From Arthrobacter jiangjiafuii (GTDB taxonomy: Bacteria > Actinomycetota > Actinomycetes > Actinomycetales > Micrococcaceae), in NCBI RefSeq assembly GCF_018622995.1, contig NZ_CP076022.1, forward strand, positions 2,666,001-2,730,000: 64,000 bases of DNA, given 5' to 3'. The translations under genes were made by a program, and so were the position numbers. Shown here piece by piece: positions 11,942-21,095 of this stretch (its first letter is position 1; every line of letters starts with the position of its first letter). Below the pieces are notes generated by a model. The model was not told the DNA's origin. It saw nothing but the letters and a program-made list of their open reading frames with translations, and made no database searches.

Positions 11942-13143
11942 CCGCCCCCGCTCCGGCCCCTGCCTCCGCGCGCCCGGCGGCACGCAACGCCCCGTCCGGA
12001 TCCTTCCGGGCCACCCTCCGCGCCCGCTTGCGGGCGTGGCGGCTATGGATTGTGCTGGGACTGGTGCTGTGCCTGGTCGTGGTCCTGGGCCTGCTCCGCG
12101 GCACCGGCGACAACACCGCCTTGTCCCCCGTGAACCCTGCCCCAGCGGGTTCCATGGCAGCGGCCGAGATCCTGGCTGAACAGGGCGTCGAGGTGCTGGT
12201 GCCCTCCTCCCACGCCGAAGCCCGCTCGCTCCTGACCGGGCGCGGTGAGGACGCGACCCTGCTGCTGGTGGACCCGTCCGGGTACCTGGGCCCGTCCCAG
12301 CTGGAGGAGCTGAACGGGCAGGCCCGGCGGCAGGTGCTCGTTGAGCCCTCCTTTGAACAACTCGCGGCCTTGGCTCCGGGGATCCGGGCCGCCGGCGTCA
12401 TGCCCGACGACGGCGCTGACGCCGCGCTCAGTCCCGGCTGCGACGCGCCAGATGCGCTGGCCGCGGAGAATATCGACGGCGGCGGACTGGCCTACCGGGC
12501 ACCTCTGACCTGCTTCACAGCCTCCGGCGGTGACTCCGGCGTGTATGCGGCCGACGGCACCGGCGGCGTCGTCGTGCTGGGAAACGCTGGCCTGCTGGCC
12601 AATGAGTCGCTGGCCAGCCGCGGAAACGCTGCCTTGACCCTGCGGACCCTGGGGTCAACCGGCACGCTGATCTGGTATCTGCCCACGGTTTCCGATATCC
12701 CCGCCGGACAGGGTCCGGTGGATCCGCAGTCGCTGCTGCCGCAGTGGGTGGATCCGGTGCTGTTGTGGCTGCTGGTCGTGGCACTGCTGGCTGCCTTCTG
12801 GCGCGGCCGGCGGCTGGGCCCGCTGGCGGCGGAGCCGCTGCCTGTGGTGGTCCGGTCGGCGGAGACTGCGGAGGGGCGGGCCCGGCTGTACCAGGACAGC
12901 AGGGCAACCGAACGCGCCGCAGCCACCTTCCGTGCTGCAACGCTGACCCGATTGGCATCCCGGCTGCGGGTGGGACCGCAGAGCACCGCGGATATGGTGG
13001 TACGGGCTGCTGCCGCTGCCACCGGGCGGCGGCAGGCCGACGTCGAAGCGCTGCTGAACGGGCCGCTGCCGGCGACCAACGCGGCACTGGTGAATTGGTC
13101 GCAGGATTTGCAAGCCCTAGAGGAAGAGGTCACCGCATCATGA
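11938..13143 (+). CDS. DUF4350 domain membrane protein
   Basis: A 401-residue protein. An alanine/proline-rich N-terminus leads to a first helix at about 36-54; a large extracytoplasmic DUF4350 domain follows, and a second helix lies near residues 275-290 (DPVLLWLLVVALLAAFW) before a cytoplasmic tail. The GTG at 11938 overlaps the DUF4129 stop (GTGA), which decides the start against a much longer in-frame ORF beginning inside the previous gene. It is a standard MoxR-operon partner. Role unknown; possibly it presents a substrate or sensor domain to the MoxR complex (inference). Confidence 0.8.
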   Translation: MTAPAPAPASARPAARNAPSGSFRATLRARLRAWRLWIVLGLVLCLVVVLGLLRGTGDNTALSPVNPAPAGSMAAAEILAEQGVEVLVPSSHAEARSLLTGRGEDATLLLVDPSGYLGPSQLEELNGQARRQVLVEPSFEQLAALAPGIRAAGVMPDDGADAALSPGCDAPDALAAENIDGGGLAYRAPLTCFTASGGDSGVYAADGTGGVVVLGNAGLLANESLASRGNAALTLRTLGSTGTLIWYLPTVSDIPAGQGPVDPQSLLPQWVDPVLLWLLVVALLAAFWRGRRLGPLAAEPLPVVVRSAETAEGRARLYQDSRATERAAATFRAATLTRLASRLRVGPQSTADMVVRAAAAATGRRQADVEALLNGPLPATNAALVNWSQDLQALEEEVTAS

Positions 13144-14189
13144 GCCAGCAGTATCAGCCGTACGGAGCGGGCCCGGCCCCGCAGCCTGCCCCGGCCCCGC
13201 CCGCTCCCCCGTCAGGATCGCTGGACACTCCGGCGGCCGGCGACCCGGTCCGGGAGGCGCTGCTGGCCGTCCGGCGGGAGGTGGCCAAGGCAGTGGTGGG
13301 CCAAGATGCCGCCGTAACGGGACTGATCATTGCCCTGCTGTCCCGCGGGCACGTGCTGCTGGAAGGTGTTCCCGGCGTCGCCAAGACCCTGCTGGTGCGC
13401 ACCCTCTCAGCGGCCCTGGACCTGGACACCAAACGCGTCCAGTTCACCCCGGACCTGATGCCAGGGGACGTGACCGGCTCATTGATCTATGACGGCCGGA
13501 CCTCGGAGTTCACCTTCCGCCACGGCCCCGTGTTCACCAACATCCTGTTGGCCGATGAGATCAACCGCACTCCCCCCAAGACCCAGGCCTCGTTGCTGGA
13601 GGCGATGGAGGAGCGCCAGGTTTCGGTGGACGGGGTCTCGCTTCCGCTCCCGGACCCGTTCATCGTCGCAGCCACCCAGAACCCGGTGGAGTATGACGGA
13701 ACCTATTCCTTGCCCGAAGCGCAGTTGGACCGCTTCCTGCTGAAGCTGACCCTGGACCTGCCCGGACGCGAGGATGAAATAGAGATTATCCGGCGCCACA
13801 GCGGCGGATTCGATCCCCGCAACCTCGCGGGGGCAGGCGTGCAGGCCGTCGCCACGGCCGCGGACCTCGAACAGGCGCGCCAGGCGGTGGCCCGGGTGGA
13901 GGTGGCTCCGGAGGTGCTGGGCTACATCGTGGACCTGGTCCGTGCCACCCGCGCGGCGCCGTCGTTCCAGCTGGGGGTCTCGCCGCGCGGGGCGACTGCA
14001 CTGCTGAACACCTCCCGGGCCTGGGCCTGGCTCTCGGGCCGCACGTTCGTCACCCCGGATGACGTCAAGGCCCTGACCCTGCCGGCCCTGCGGCACCGGG
14101 TGTCGCTGCGGCCGGAAGCCCAGATGGACGGCGTGAGCGTGGACGATGTGCTCGGCAGCATCCTTGCCACCGTCCCGGTGCCGCGCTAG
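13140..14189 (+). CDS. MoxR-family AAA+ ATPase
   Basis: MoxR ATPases are chaperone-like AAA+ proteins that remodel or activate partners, often VWA or DUF58 proteins encoded next to them. The 349-residue protein has a proline-rich N-tail, Walker A GVPGVAKT at residues 76-83, Walker B with sensor region LLADEINRTPPKTQ, and the MoxR hallmark EAMEERQVSVDG. The C-terminal lid (SPRGATALLNTSRAWAWLSG) is intact. ATG overlaps the preceding stop. Its partners here are likely the DUF58 and membrane proteins of the same operon. Confidence 0.93.
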   Translation: MSQQYQPYGAGPAPQPAPAPPAPPSGSLDTPAAGDPVREALLAVRREVAKAVVGQDAAVTGLIIALLSRGHVLLEGVPGVAKTLLVRTLSAALDLDTKRVQFTPDLMPGDVTGSLIYDGRTSEFTFRHGPVFTNILLADEINRTPPKTQASLLEAMEERQVSVDGVSLPLPDPFIVAATQNPVEYDGTYSLPEAQLDRFLLKLTLDLPGREDEIEIIRRHSGGFDPRNLAGAGVQAVATAADLEQARQAVARVEVAPEVLGYIVDLVRATRAAPSFQLGVSPRGATALLNTSRAWAWLSGRTFVTPDDVKALTLPALRHRVSLRPEAQMDGVSVDDVLGSILATVPVPR

Positions 14190-14203
14190 GACGCCGGGCA
14201 GCC

Positions 14204-15496
14204 ATGGCGATTTCGGGCCGGCTGGTCTTCCTGGCCGCAGCAGGAACAGTGGCGGTGCTGCTGTTCCCGGGCAGCACCGCGATCTGGCTGTGGCTGCTGC
14301 TGCTCACTGCCGCCGTCGCTGCGGACCTTCTGGCTGCAGCACCCCCAGGCGCGCTGCTCCTGGCACGCGCCGAACCGGCGGGCGTTCGCCTGGGTGAAAC
14401 CGCCGAAGTGGAACTGACCATCACCAACACCGGTCCGCGCATGCTGCGCGGCAGCTTCCGGGACGGCTGGCAGCCCTCGGCGGGCGCGCTCAACCCCGTC
14501 CAGCGGCTGCAGATCCCCGGGCGTGAAACCCGGCGCTTCACGGTTACGCTGACACCGGAGCGGCGCGGAGAGCTGGACAGCAAGACGGTAGCCGTGCGCA
14601 GCTTCGGCCCGCTGGGACTCGCGGCCCGGCAACAGACCCTGCCGTGCCCGGCGAAGCTGAGGGTCCTGCCGCCCTTCCATGCCAAGGCGCACCTGCCCTC
14701 GAAGCTGCGGCGGCTGCGGGAGCTGGACGGGAACGCCTCGGTCCAGTTGCGCGGCGCAGGCACCGAGTTCGATTCGCTGCGCGATTACGTGCGCGGCGAC
14801 GATGTCCGCTCCATCGACTGGCGGGCCACCGCCCGGCGCCGGGACACGGTGGTGCGGACCTGGCGTCCGGAACGGGACCGCCGGGTCATCCTGGCCCTGG
14901 ACACGTCCCGCACCTCTGCGGCCAGGATCGGCGAGGAACCCCGGCTCGACACCGGGATCGAAGCCGCGCTGCTGCTGGCCATGCTCGCCCACGGCGGTGC
15001 CGACCGGGTGGACTTCCTGGCCTTTGACCGCCGGATCCGGGCGCGGGTGCGCTCCGCCGGAAAGGGCAACCTCCTGCACCAGCTGGTCACGGCCATGGCA
15101 CCGCTGGAAGCCGAACTCATTGAAGCCGATTTTTCGCTGGTCCCCGGCGCGGTGCAGTCCGTCTCCGCACACCGTTCCCTGGTGGTGCTGATCACCGCCC
15201 TGGATTCCGGCGCCATTGAAGAGGGCCTGCTGCCGGTGCTGCCGCAGCTGCTGGACAAGCACGTGGTGGTGATTGCCTCGGTGCGGGACCCCGAGCTGGA
15301 GGACCTGCGCCGGCACCGCGATACCGCCACCGAGGCCTTCCGGGCCGCAGCAGCCGAGCGCGCGTTGCTGGACCGGGCGGCGGTGACGGCGCAGCTGCGC
15401 TCGATGGGCGCGGAAGTCGTTGACGAAACCCCGCATGAGCTGCCGCCCCGGCTCGCGGATCTCTACCTCAGGCTCAAGGCCACCGGGAGGTTGTAA
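14204..15496 (+). CDS. DUF58 domain protein, partner of MoxR
   Basis: A 430-residue protein with two N-terminal hydrophobic segments (about residues 7-46), a beta-rich region and the DUF58 signature near residues 190-214 (EFDSLRDYVRGDDVRSIDW), then a von Willebrand A-like region (VILALDTSRTSAA). DUF58 proteins are the usual partners of MoxR ATPases. It starts 14 nt after moxR and ends 2 nt before the DUF4166 gene. Molecular function unknown. Confidence 0.85.
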   Translation: MAISGRLVFLAAAGTVAVLLFPGSTAIWLWLLLLTAAVAADLLAAAPPGALLLARAEPAGVRLGETAEVELTITNTGPRMLRGSFRDGWQPSAGALNPVQRLQIPGRETRRFTVTLTPERRGELDSKTVAVRSFGPLGLAARQQTLPCPAKLRVLPPFHAKAHLPSKLRRLRELDGNASVQLRGAGTEFDSLRDYVRGDDVRSIDWRATARRRDTVVRTWRPERDRRVILALDTSRTSAARIGEEPRLDTGIEAALLLAMLAHGGADRVDFLAFDRRIRARVRSAGKGNLLHQLVTAMAPLEAELIEADFSLVPGAVQSVSAHRSLVVLITALDSGAIEEGLLPVLPQLLDKHVVVIASVRDPELEDLRRHRDTATEAFRAAAAERALLDRAAVTAQLRSMGAEVVDETPHELPPRLADLYLRLKATGRL

Positions 15497-15498
15497 GC

Positions 15499-16173
15499 AT
15501 GGAGTCCGTGTACCGCAGTGTCCTCGGTGCCGATTTCGGCCGGCTGCAGCCACAGCTGCAGGAGTACTTCTCGGCTGCGCCCGGCGGAGGGATGTACGGC
15601 GAAGGGACAGGCGTCTTTGAAACGGCAGGCTGCCCGCGCGCCTGGCTGCGCCCGTTGCTCGGGCTGATTCCGGTCTCCAACGCTTTTTTCCCCGACTACG
15701 GGACACAGATCCCCTTCACGATCCGCAACTATCCGCATCTGGACCCGTGGAACCGGCCGGCGCTGACGGCGGTGCGGACCTTCCGCTTCCCCGGCGGCAG
15801 CCGGGTTTTCGAGGACACCACCGTACTGACCGGGCCCGGAAGCCTGACCGACTACCTGGGCCGGAAGCGGAACCTGGCCACCGACCTGATGCTGGCCGTG
15901 ACGAAGCAGGGGCACCTGCGCATGGATTCGCCCAGCAGCCGGCTCTTCCTGGGGCCGCTGCGGGTCCCGCTGCCGGCGTTCGCCGCCGCTGACGCCCAGG
16001 TGGAGCAGTGGCACGACGACGCCACTGGCACCTTTCGGATCACCACCCGCGTCATCCAGCGGCAAGCCGGAACGGTCTTCGTCTATGACGGGAGCTTTCA
16101 CTACGCGACCCGGACCTGGGACGGGCTGCTCCCGGCTGATGCCCTGCCGGCGCGGTGGGAACGCCGGCTCTAG
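15499..16173 (+). CDS. DUF4166 domain protein
   Basis: A 224-residue soluble protein that matches the DUF4166 pattern as I know it (start MESVYRSVLGADFGRLQPQL, followed by a glycine-rich segment and several beta strands). The family is often fused to or placed beside oxidoreductases or thiol-disulfide proteins; no catalytic residues are known to me. The start is 2 nt after the DUF58 stop, so it is probably the last gene of the MoxR operon, an addition not always seen there. It converges on the next gene. Confidence 0.7.
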   Translation: MESVYRSVLGADFGRLQPQLQEYFSAAPGGGMYGEGTGVFETAGCPRAWLRPLLGLIPVSNAFFPDYGTQIPFTIRNYPHLDPWNRPALTAVRTFRFPGGSRVFEDTTVLTGPGSLTDYLGRKRNLATDLMLAVTKQGHLRMDSPSSRLFLGPLRVPLPAFAAADAQVEQWHDDATGTFRITTRVIQRQAGTVFVYDGSFHYATRTWDGLLPADALPARWERRL

Positions 16174-16218
16174 GCGCAAGTCCCAGCCCGAAAGCGCAGC
16201 GCCGGCCAGGAAACCGGC

Positions 16219-17343
16219 TCAGCCTTCAGCCGCAACCTGGGTCAGGGCTTCGGCGGTCTGAGTGAGGCGGCTAAGTACCCGGCGGGCGGACGACGGCGAT
16301 GCCTCGGCGAGCTCCCCGGCCGGCGTGAGGCGCAGGGCGGGCAGCGCCGTGGCCGGCAGGCCGATCTTGGACCAAGGCCGCAGCACGTCCTGGACCAGGG
16401 CCTTGACCTGCCGCGGCTCGGTATTTGCGGTGTTTCCGTTGTCCCCGCCGGGGACCGGCAGGACGCCCAGCCAAATGCTGCGCCCGCCCTCCACTGCCTC
16501 GGCGATCCCCTCCCAGTCCCGGCCGGTGAGGCCTTCGGCGGGCAGGGCCGCGCCGTCTGCGCCGGCTCCGAGGGCCAGGGCGAACGGGCTTTGGGCTCCG
16601 GCCCGCAGGGCGCCCGAGCGGGCCGCCTCCGGCAGCCGGAGTACGGTCTGCGCGGCACCGGCCCCGGAAAGCGCCTCGATCATCTGCTGCCAGGCCGAGG
16701 ACACCTCGGAGGCAGGCACCGAGCGCAGGGTGCGGTAGCCGCTGGCCGTGGGGATGGTCCCGCCGAGCACGTCGGCAATGTCCGGTTCGTCGAGCTGGAC
16801 AATGATGTCGGCTCCCGGCACGGCCTCCCGGACGCGGGCCACGAAGTCCGCTGCACCGGCGGCCAGGGACTGCAGCAGCTCGCGCCGGGCACCGGCATCG
16901 GACAGTGCCCGCTCGCCGCTGTGCAGATACAGTCCGGCGGCCAGGGACAGCGGCCCGCGCAGTGAAACCTTCAGTGCCTTTCCGGGTCTCTCCTCCACGC
17001 CGGCGACGTCGGCCAGGGCGTTGATGTCCTGGCCCAGCAGGGACACGGCCCGCCGGTGGTCCTTGCCGGGGCGGGGCACCAGCCGCCAGCCGTGCGGCTG
17101 GACGTCGACTGCCAGGTCAACCAGCAGCGCGGCGGTGCGGCCCAGGGCATCGGCTCCGGGGCCGCGCGCCGGCAGTTCCACCAGGAACGGAAGGTGGGGG
17201 TCACCGAGTTCGCCCCGGATGATCCGGGTGGCCTCTGCCGGGTCGGTGCCCGGCCAGGAGCCCAGCGCTGTGGCCGTCACCGTGGTGGAAGCCGGCTGGA
17301 TGTCCGGGGTGTGGGTTTCCCGCTGGTCAGAGTCCCGCTGCAT
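16219..17343 (-). CDS. MetE-like (cobalamin-independent methionine synthase fold) protein lacking the zinc site
   Basis: A 374-residue protein related to the C-terminal half of MetE and annotated as methionine synthase in many actinobacteria. Recognisable pieces are the N-terminal TALGSWPGT, the folate-side GPLSLAAGLYL and the core motif IIVQLDEPDI. The zinc and homocysteine-binding HxC and later Cys of MetE are missing; the protein contains no cysteine at all, and the expected strand reads VLRLPEAA. It therefore cannot bind zinc in the MetE way. It overlaps the chorismate mutase gene by 17 nt and ends the iscS-mnmA transcript. True function unknown. Confidence 0.75.
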   Translation of the reverse strand: MQRDSDQRETHTPDIQPASTTVTATALGSWPGTDPAEATRIIRGELGDPHLPFLVELPARGPGADALGRTAALLVDLAVDVQPHGWRLVPRPGKDHRRAVSLLGQDINALADVAGVEERPGKALKVSLRGPLSLAAGLYLHSGERALSDAGARRELLQSLAAGAADFVARVREAVPGADIIVQLDEPDIADVLGGTIPTASGYRTLRSVPASEVSSAWQQMIEALSGAGAAQTVLRLPEAARSGALRAGAQSPFALALGAGADGAALPAEGLTGRDWEGIAEAVEGGRSIWLGVLPVPGGDNGNTANTEPRQVKALVQDVLRPWSKIGLPATALPALRLTPAGELAEASPSSARRVLSRLTQTAEALTQVAAEG

Positions 17344-17707
17344 TGCTGTTGCCGCCGTTGTGGTTGTCGGAGATCGCCTGATGGTGCCGGATGACCTCGC
17401 TGATGATGAAGTTCAGGAATTTCTCGGCGAAGGCCGGATCCAGGTGTGCGTCTTCAGCCAGGCGCCGCAACCGGCTGATCTGCGCGGCCTCGCGCCCCGG
17501 GTCGCCGGCCGGAAGGCTGTGCTCGGCCTTGAGGAAGCCCACCCGCTGGGTTGCCTTGAACCGTTCGGCCAGCAGATAGACCAGCGTGGCGTCGATGTTG
17601 TCGATGCTGCTGCGCACGGCGAGCAGCTCCTGCATGACGTCGTCGGATACCTTCCCGGCGAGGGAACTGGCCGTGGGGTCGAACTCTTCTGCGGGTGTCT
17701 GGGTCAT
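17327..17707 (-). CDS. Chorismate mutase, AroQ class
   Basis: AroQ chorismate mutases convert chorismate to prephenate at the branch to phenylalanine and tyrosine. The 126-residue protein has the helical AroQ pattern: R in LLAVRSSIDNIDATLVYLLAERFK, the VGFLKAE segment, and the C-terminal FLNFIISEVIRHH. A disordered tail rich in Asn follows. Length suits a monofunctional cytoplasmic enzyme without signal peptide. It lies 55 nt downstream of mnmA and overlaps the MetE-like gene. Confidence 0.88.
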   Translation of the reverse strand: MTQTPAEEFDPTASSLAGKVSDDVMQELLAVRSSIDNIDATLVYLLAERFKATQRVGFLKAEHSLPAGDPGREAAQISRLRRLAEDAHLDPAFAEKFLNFIISEVIRHHQAISDNHNGGNSNAAGL

Positions 17708-17762
17708 AGCTCCAGTCTAGGGTCCGGGCCACGCCGGGGCAGAGCACATTACGCCGCGGACC

Positions 17763-18917
17763 TCAGGAGACGGCGTTGGGATCCCATTCCAGGGACCGCG
17801 CCGCGTCAATGGTGGCCTGGCCCAGCACGCGGGTGCCCTGGTAGATCACCATGGACTGGCCCGGAGCGACGCCGCGCATCGGCTCGTCCAGCCGCACCAC
17901 CAGCTCCTCACGGGTTCCGCCGCCGTCTTCATCGGTGGCCACGTCTTCCATCCAGCCGCGGGCCGCCACGGGATCGCCGTGCGCACGAACCTGCACCATG
18001 CAGTCAAAAGGTGCCCGGGCAGCAATCTCAGGAATCGGCAGCCCGGCCCAGGAGATCTTGATCCCGCGCATCTGGTCGATATTCAGCAGCTTCTCCGGGC
18101 CCACGATGACCTTGTTTTCCTTGGGCCGGATTTCGAGCACGAAGCGGGGCTTGCCGTCGTCGGCCGGACGGCCCAGCTTCAGGCCCTTGCGCTGGCCCAC
18201 GGTGAAGGCGTTGGCGCCGGGGTGGGTGCCGATCTTCTCGCCGGAGGCGTCAACGATGTCGCCCTCGGTCATGTCGATGCGCTCTTCGAGCCAGCCGCGG
18301 GTATCGCCATCGGGAATGAAGCAGATGTCGTGGCTGTCCGGCTTGTTGGCCACGGACAGCCCGCGGCGCTCGGCCTCGGCCCGGACCTCGGCCTTGGACG
18401 GGGTTTCGGCCAGCGGGAACATCGAGTGCTTGAGCTGTTCGTGGGTCAGTACGCCCAGCACGTAGGACTGGTCCTTGGCCCAGTCTGCCGCGCGGTGCAG
18501 TTCCGGGTTGCCGTCGGCGTCGGTGATGACCTTGGCGTAGTGGCCGGTGCAGACGGCGTCAAAGCCCAGGGCGAGGGCCTTTTCCAGCAGGGCGGCGAAC
18601 TTGATCCGCTCGTTGCAGCGCATGCACGGGTTGGGGGTGCGGCCGGCGGCGTATTCGGCAATGAAATCGTCCACCACGTCTTCCTTGAACCGCTCGGAAA
18701 AGTCCCAGACGTAGTACGGGATGCCCAGGATGTCGCACGCGCGCCAGGCGTCGCGGGAGTCCTCGATGGTGCAGCAGCCGCGGCTGCCGGTGCGCAGGGT
18801 CCCGGGCATGCGCGAGAGCGCCAAATGGACGCCGACGACGTCGTGCCCTGCTTCCACTGCCCGTGCTGCTGCTACCGCGGAGTCCACTCCGCCGCTCATT
18901 GCTGCCAATACCTTCAT
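17763..18917 (-). CDS. mnmA: tRNA-uridine 2-sulfurtransferase MnmA
   Basis: MnmA thiolates U34 of Lys, Glu and Gln tRNAs using a persulfide relayed from a cysteine desulfurase and ATP. The 384-residue protein has the PP-loop SGGVDS at residues 8-13, the first catalytic cysteine in NPCMRCN, GHYA, the second cysteine in [10 protein letters not shown], and the C-terminal beta domain ([10 protein letters not shown]). The ATG overlaps the stop of the cysteine desulfurase gene by 4 nt, which couples the sulfur donor and acceptor. Confidence 0.97.
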   Translation of the reverse strand: MKVLAAMSGGVDSAVAAARAVEAGHDVVGVHLALSRMPGTLRTGSRGCCTIEDSRDAWRACDILGIPYYVWDFSERFKEDVVDDFIAEYAAGRTPNPCMRCNERIKFAALLEKALALGFDAVCTGHYAKVITDADGNPELHRAADWAKDQSYVLGVLTHEQLKHSMFPLAETPSKAEVRAEAERRGLSVANKPDSHDICFIPDGDTRGWLEERIDMTEGDIVDASGEKIGTHPGANAFTVGQRKGLKLGRPADDGKPRFVLEIRPKENKVIVGPEKLLNIDQMRGIKISWAGLPIPEIAARAPFDCMVQVRAHGDPVAARGWMEDVATDEDGGGTREELVVRLDEPMRGVAPGQSMVIYQGTRVLGQATIDAARSLEWDPNAVS

Positions 18918-20161
18918 GAAGTAAAACCTGTTCCTGCTGTTTGGATGCTGCTGACGTGGGAGGCCATTCCGGCCTTTTTGGCCCGTTCATAGGCTTCAGG
19001 CAAAGCGGCCAACAACGTATCAACGTCTTCGCGGGTGGTTGTATGCCCGAGGCTGAAGCGCTGCGCGCCGCGGGCCTGTGTTTCGCTCAGCCCCATGGCC
19101 AGCAAGACGTGGGAGGGCCGCGGCACTCCTGCCGTGCAGGCCGAACCGGTGGAGGATTCCACTCCGGCCAGGTCCAGCAGGAACAGCAGCGAATCCCCTT
19201 CGCAGCCGGGGAAGGTGAAGTGCGCGTTGCCCGGCAGCCGGCGGGGCATGCCGTTGGCATGGCTGCCGTCGGTGCCGTCGTCGCGCGGTCCGCGCAGTTG
19301 CGCGGCGGGGATGAGGGCCTCGACGCCGGTGACCAGGTCCTGGCGCAGGGCACGCAGCCGGGCTGATTCGGCCGGAAGGTTCTCCGTGACCTCGCGGGCC
19401 GCGGCAGCGAAGGCGGCAATACCGGGGGTGTCAAGCGTTCCCGAGCGGATATCCCGCTCCTGCCCGCCACCGTGCATCACCGGTGTGAGTTTGACGGCGC
19501 GCCCGACGACGAGCGCGCCGATGCCCACCGGGCCGCCGATCTTGTGGCCGCTGATGGCCATGGTGTCAACGCCCGCGGCGCGGAAGTCCACAGCGATTGC
19601 GCCAAAAGCCTGCACGGCATCGGTGTGGACGGGCACGCCATAGGAGTGGGCGAGCGCCGTGATGGCCGGGATGTCCTGGACCGTGCCCACTTCGTTGTTG
19701 GCCCACATCACGGTGAGCAGTGCCGTGGTGTCGGCATGGGCTTCCAGTTCCGCGCGGATCGCATCCAGGGGCACCACGCCGTCGGCGTCCACCGGCAGCC
19801 ACACAACGGTGGCTCCCTCGTGCTTTTCCAGCCATTGGACCGTGTCCTGGACTGCGTGGTGCTCAATCGGAGAGCAGAGGATGCGGGTGCGGGCCGGGTC
19901 GGCGTCGCGGCGGGACCAGTACAGGCCCTTCACGGCCAGGTTGTCCGCCTCGGTGCCGCCGGAAGTAAAGATGATTTCCGAGGGATGGCACCCGGCGGCG
20001 GCGGCCAGGGCCTCGCGCGATTCCTCCACCACCATCCGGGCGCGGCGGCCTGAGCCGTGCAGCGAGGACGGGTTTCCGCTGCGGCGAAGTTCTGACGTGA
20101 GTGCGGCGAGGGCCGATGCCGAGATAGGCGTGGTCGCCGCGTGATCTAGGTACACGGGCAC
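18914..20161 (-). CDS. iscS: Cysteine desulfurase (IscS/NifS class)
   Basis: A PLP enzyme that takes sulfur from cysteine and passes it to acceptors such as MnmA. The 415-residue protein begins [16 protein letters not shown], has the PLP lysine in [14 protein letters not shown], and the mobile catalytic cysteine in [20 protein letters not shown]. The GTG at 20161 fits the family N-terminus exactly. The C-terminal ~30 residues extend beyond the usual end. It is the first gene of iscS-mnmA and is divergent from the kinase gene, with a 77-nt shared upstream region. Confidence 0.95.
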   Translation of the reverse strand: MPVYLDHAATTPISASALAALTSELRRSGNPSSLHGSGRRARMVVEESREALAAAAGCHPSEIIFTSGGTEADNLAVKGLYWSRRDADPARTRILCSPIEHHAVQDTVQWLEKHEGATVVWLPVDADGVVPLDAIRAELEAHADTTALLTVMWANNEVGTVQDIPAITALAHSYGVPVHTDAVQAFGAIAVDFRAAGVDTMAISGHKIGGPVGIGALVVGRAVKLTPVMHGGGQERDIRSGTLDTPGIAAFAAAAREVTENLPAESARLRALRQDLVTGVEALIPAAQLRGPRDDGTDGSHANGMPRRLPGNAHFTFPGCEGDSLLFLLDLAGVESSTGSACTAGVPRPSHVLLAMGLSETQARGAQRFSLGHTTTREDVDTLLAALPEAYERAKKAGMASHVSSIQTAGTGFTS

Positions 20162-20238
20162 CGTCCAATTCTAACGGTGATTGGTACGGTTGCCGATTCC
20201 TCTTCGGAGGGCCTGCGCGGCCGTGGCAGACTGCTGCT

Positions 20239-20910
20239 GTGACACTCCTGCCTGCCCTGGCCACCCGGCTGGCCGCTGCGGCGCCGGAACGCCGGGTGTT
20301 CGTTGCGGTGGACGGCGTGGATGGATCCGGGAAGACCATGTTTGCCGACGCGGTGGCAGCCGAAGTGGTTTCCGCCCCCGATCCGCGGCCTGTCCTCCGG
20401 ATTTCCCTGGACGACTTCCATCACCGGCGCGCCACCCGCTACCGGCGGGGGCAGCGCTCCGCCGCCGGGTTTCGCCTGGACTCCTACAACCTGGAGCAGT
20501 TCCGGTCCTATGTGCTGACCCCATTGAAACCCGGGGGCAGCGGCTCCTTCCGGCGGGCCGGACATGATCTTCGGACTGACGCGGTGCTGGCACCGGAGCC
20601 GGAACCGGCCGCCCCCAACGCCGTAGTCCTGGTGGACGGCCTTTTCCTGCACCGGCGCGAACTGGCCCCGGAGTGGGACTTTTCCGTGTTTCTAGACGTT
20701 CCGTTTGCCGTGAGTGCCGCCCGGATGGCGGTCCGTGACGGGTCTCCTGCCGATCCGGACCATCCCCTCCTGCAACGCTATGTGGGTGGCCAACGGCTTT
20801 ATTTCGCCGATTCCGATCCCGCCCTTCATGCCACCGTCGTGATTGAGAATACGGATCCCCAGCGTCCGCGGATCATCAGCGCAACCCAGGCCAGCTACCG
20901 CGGGGGCTAG
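20239..20910 (+). CDS. Uridine kinase-like P-loop nucleoside kinase
   Basis: A 223-residue P-loop kinase. Walker A is DGVDGSGKT near residues 30-38; the substrate-site motif SLDDFHHRRATRYRRG resembles the uridine/cytidine kinase family (DDFY/DDFH), and LVDGLFLHRREL and DVPFAVSAARM follow. It is the 'uridine kinase' seen in many actinobacteria, but the substrate has not been shown for most of them. It starts at GTG and diverges from iscS. A 185-nt gap without recognised signals separates it from the J-domain gene. Confidence 0.75.
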   Translation: MTLLPALATRLAAAAPERRVFVAVDGVDGSGKTMFADAVAAEVVSAPDPRPVLRISLDDFHHRRATRYRRGQRSAAGFRLDSYNLEQFRSYVLTPLKPGGSGSFRRAGHDLRTDAVLAPEPEPAAPNAVVLVDGLFLHRRELAPEWDFSVFLDVPFAVSAARMAVRDGSPADPDHPLLQRYVGGQRLYFADSDPALHATVVIENTDPQRPRIISATQASYRGG

Positions 20911-21095
20911 AATCGTGCTTCCGCACAGCGAATCCGCCGGCACCGGGCCTTCCGAGGAAAGGCTGGGAAACGTAGTGGCGCGCTGCGACGTTATACCCGT
21001 GTAAGCCTGAGCCCCGCAGGCCCCGCATCTGCAGGACCGCAGGCAAACTGACCCGCCGGCCACGAGACCCGCCGGGCAACCAGAGAGGAACCGCC

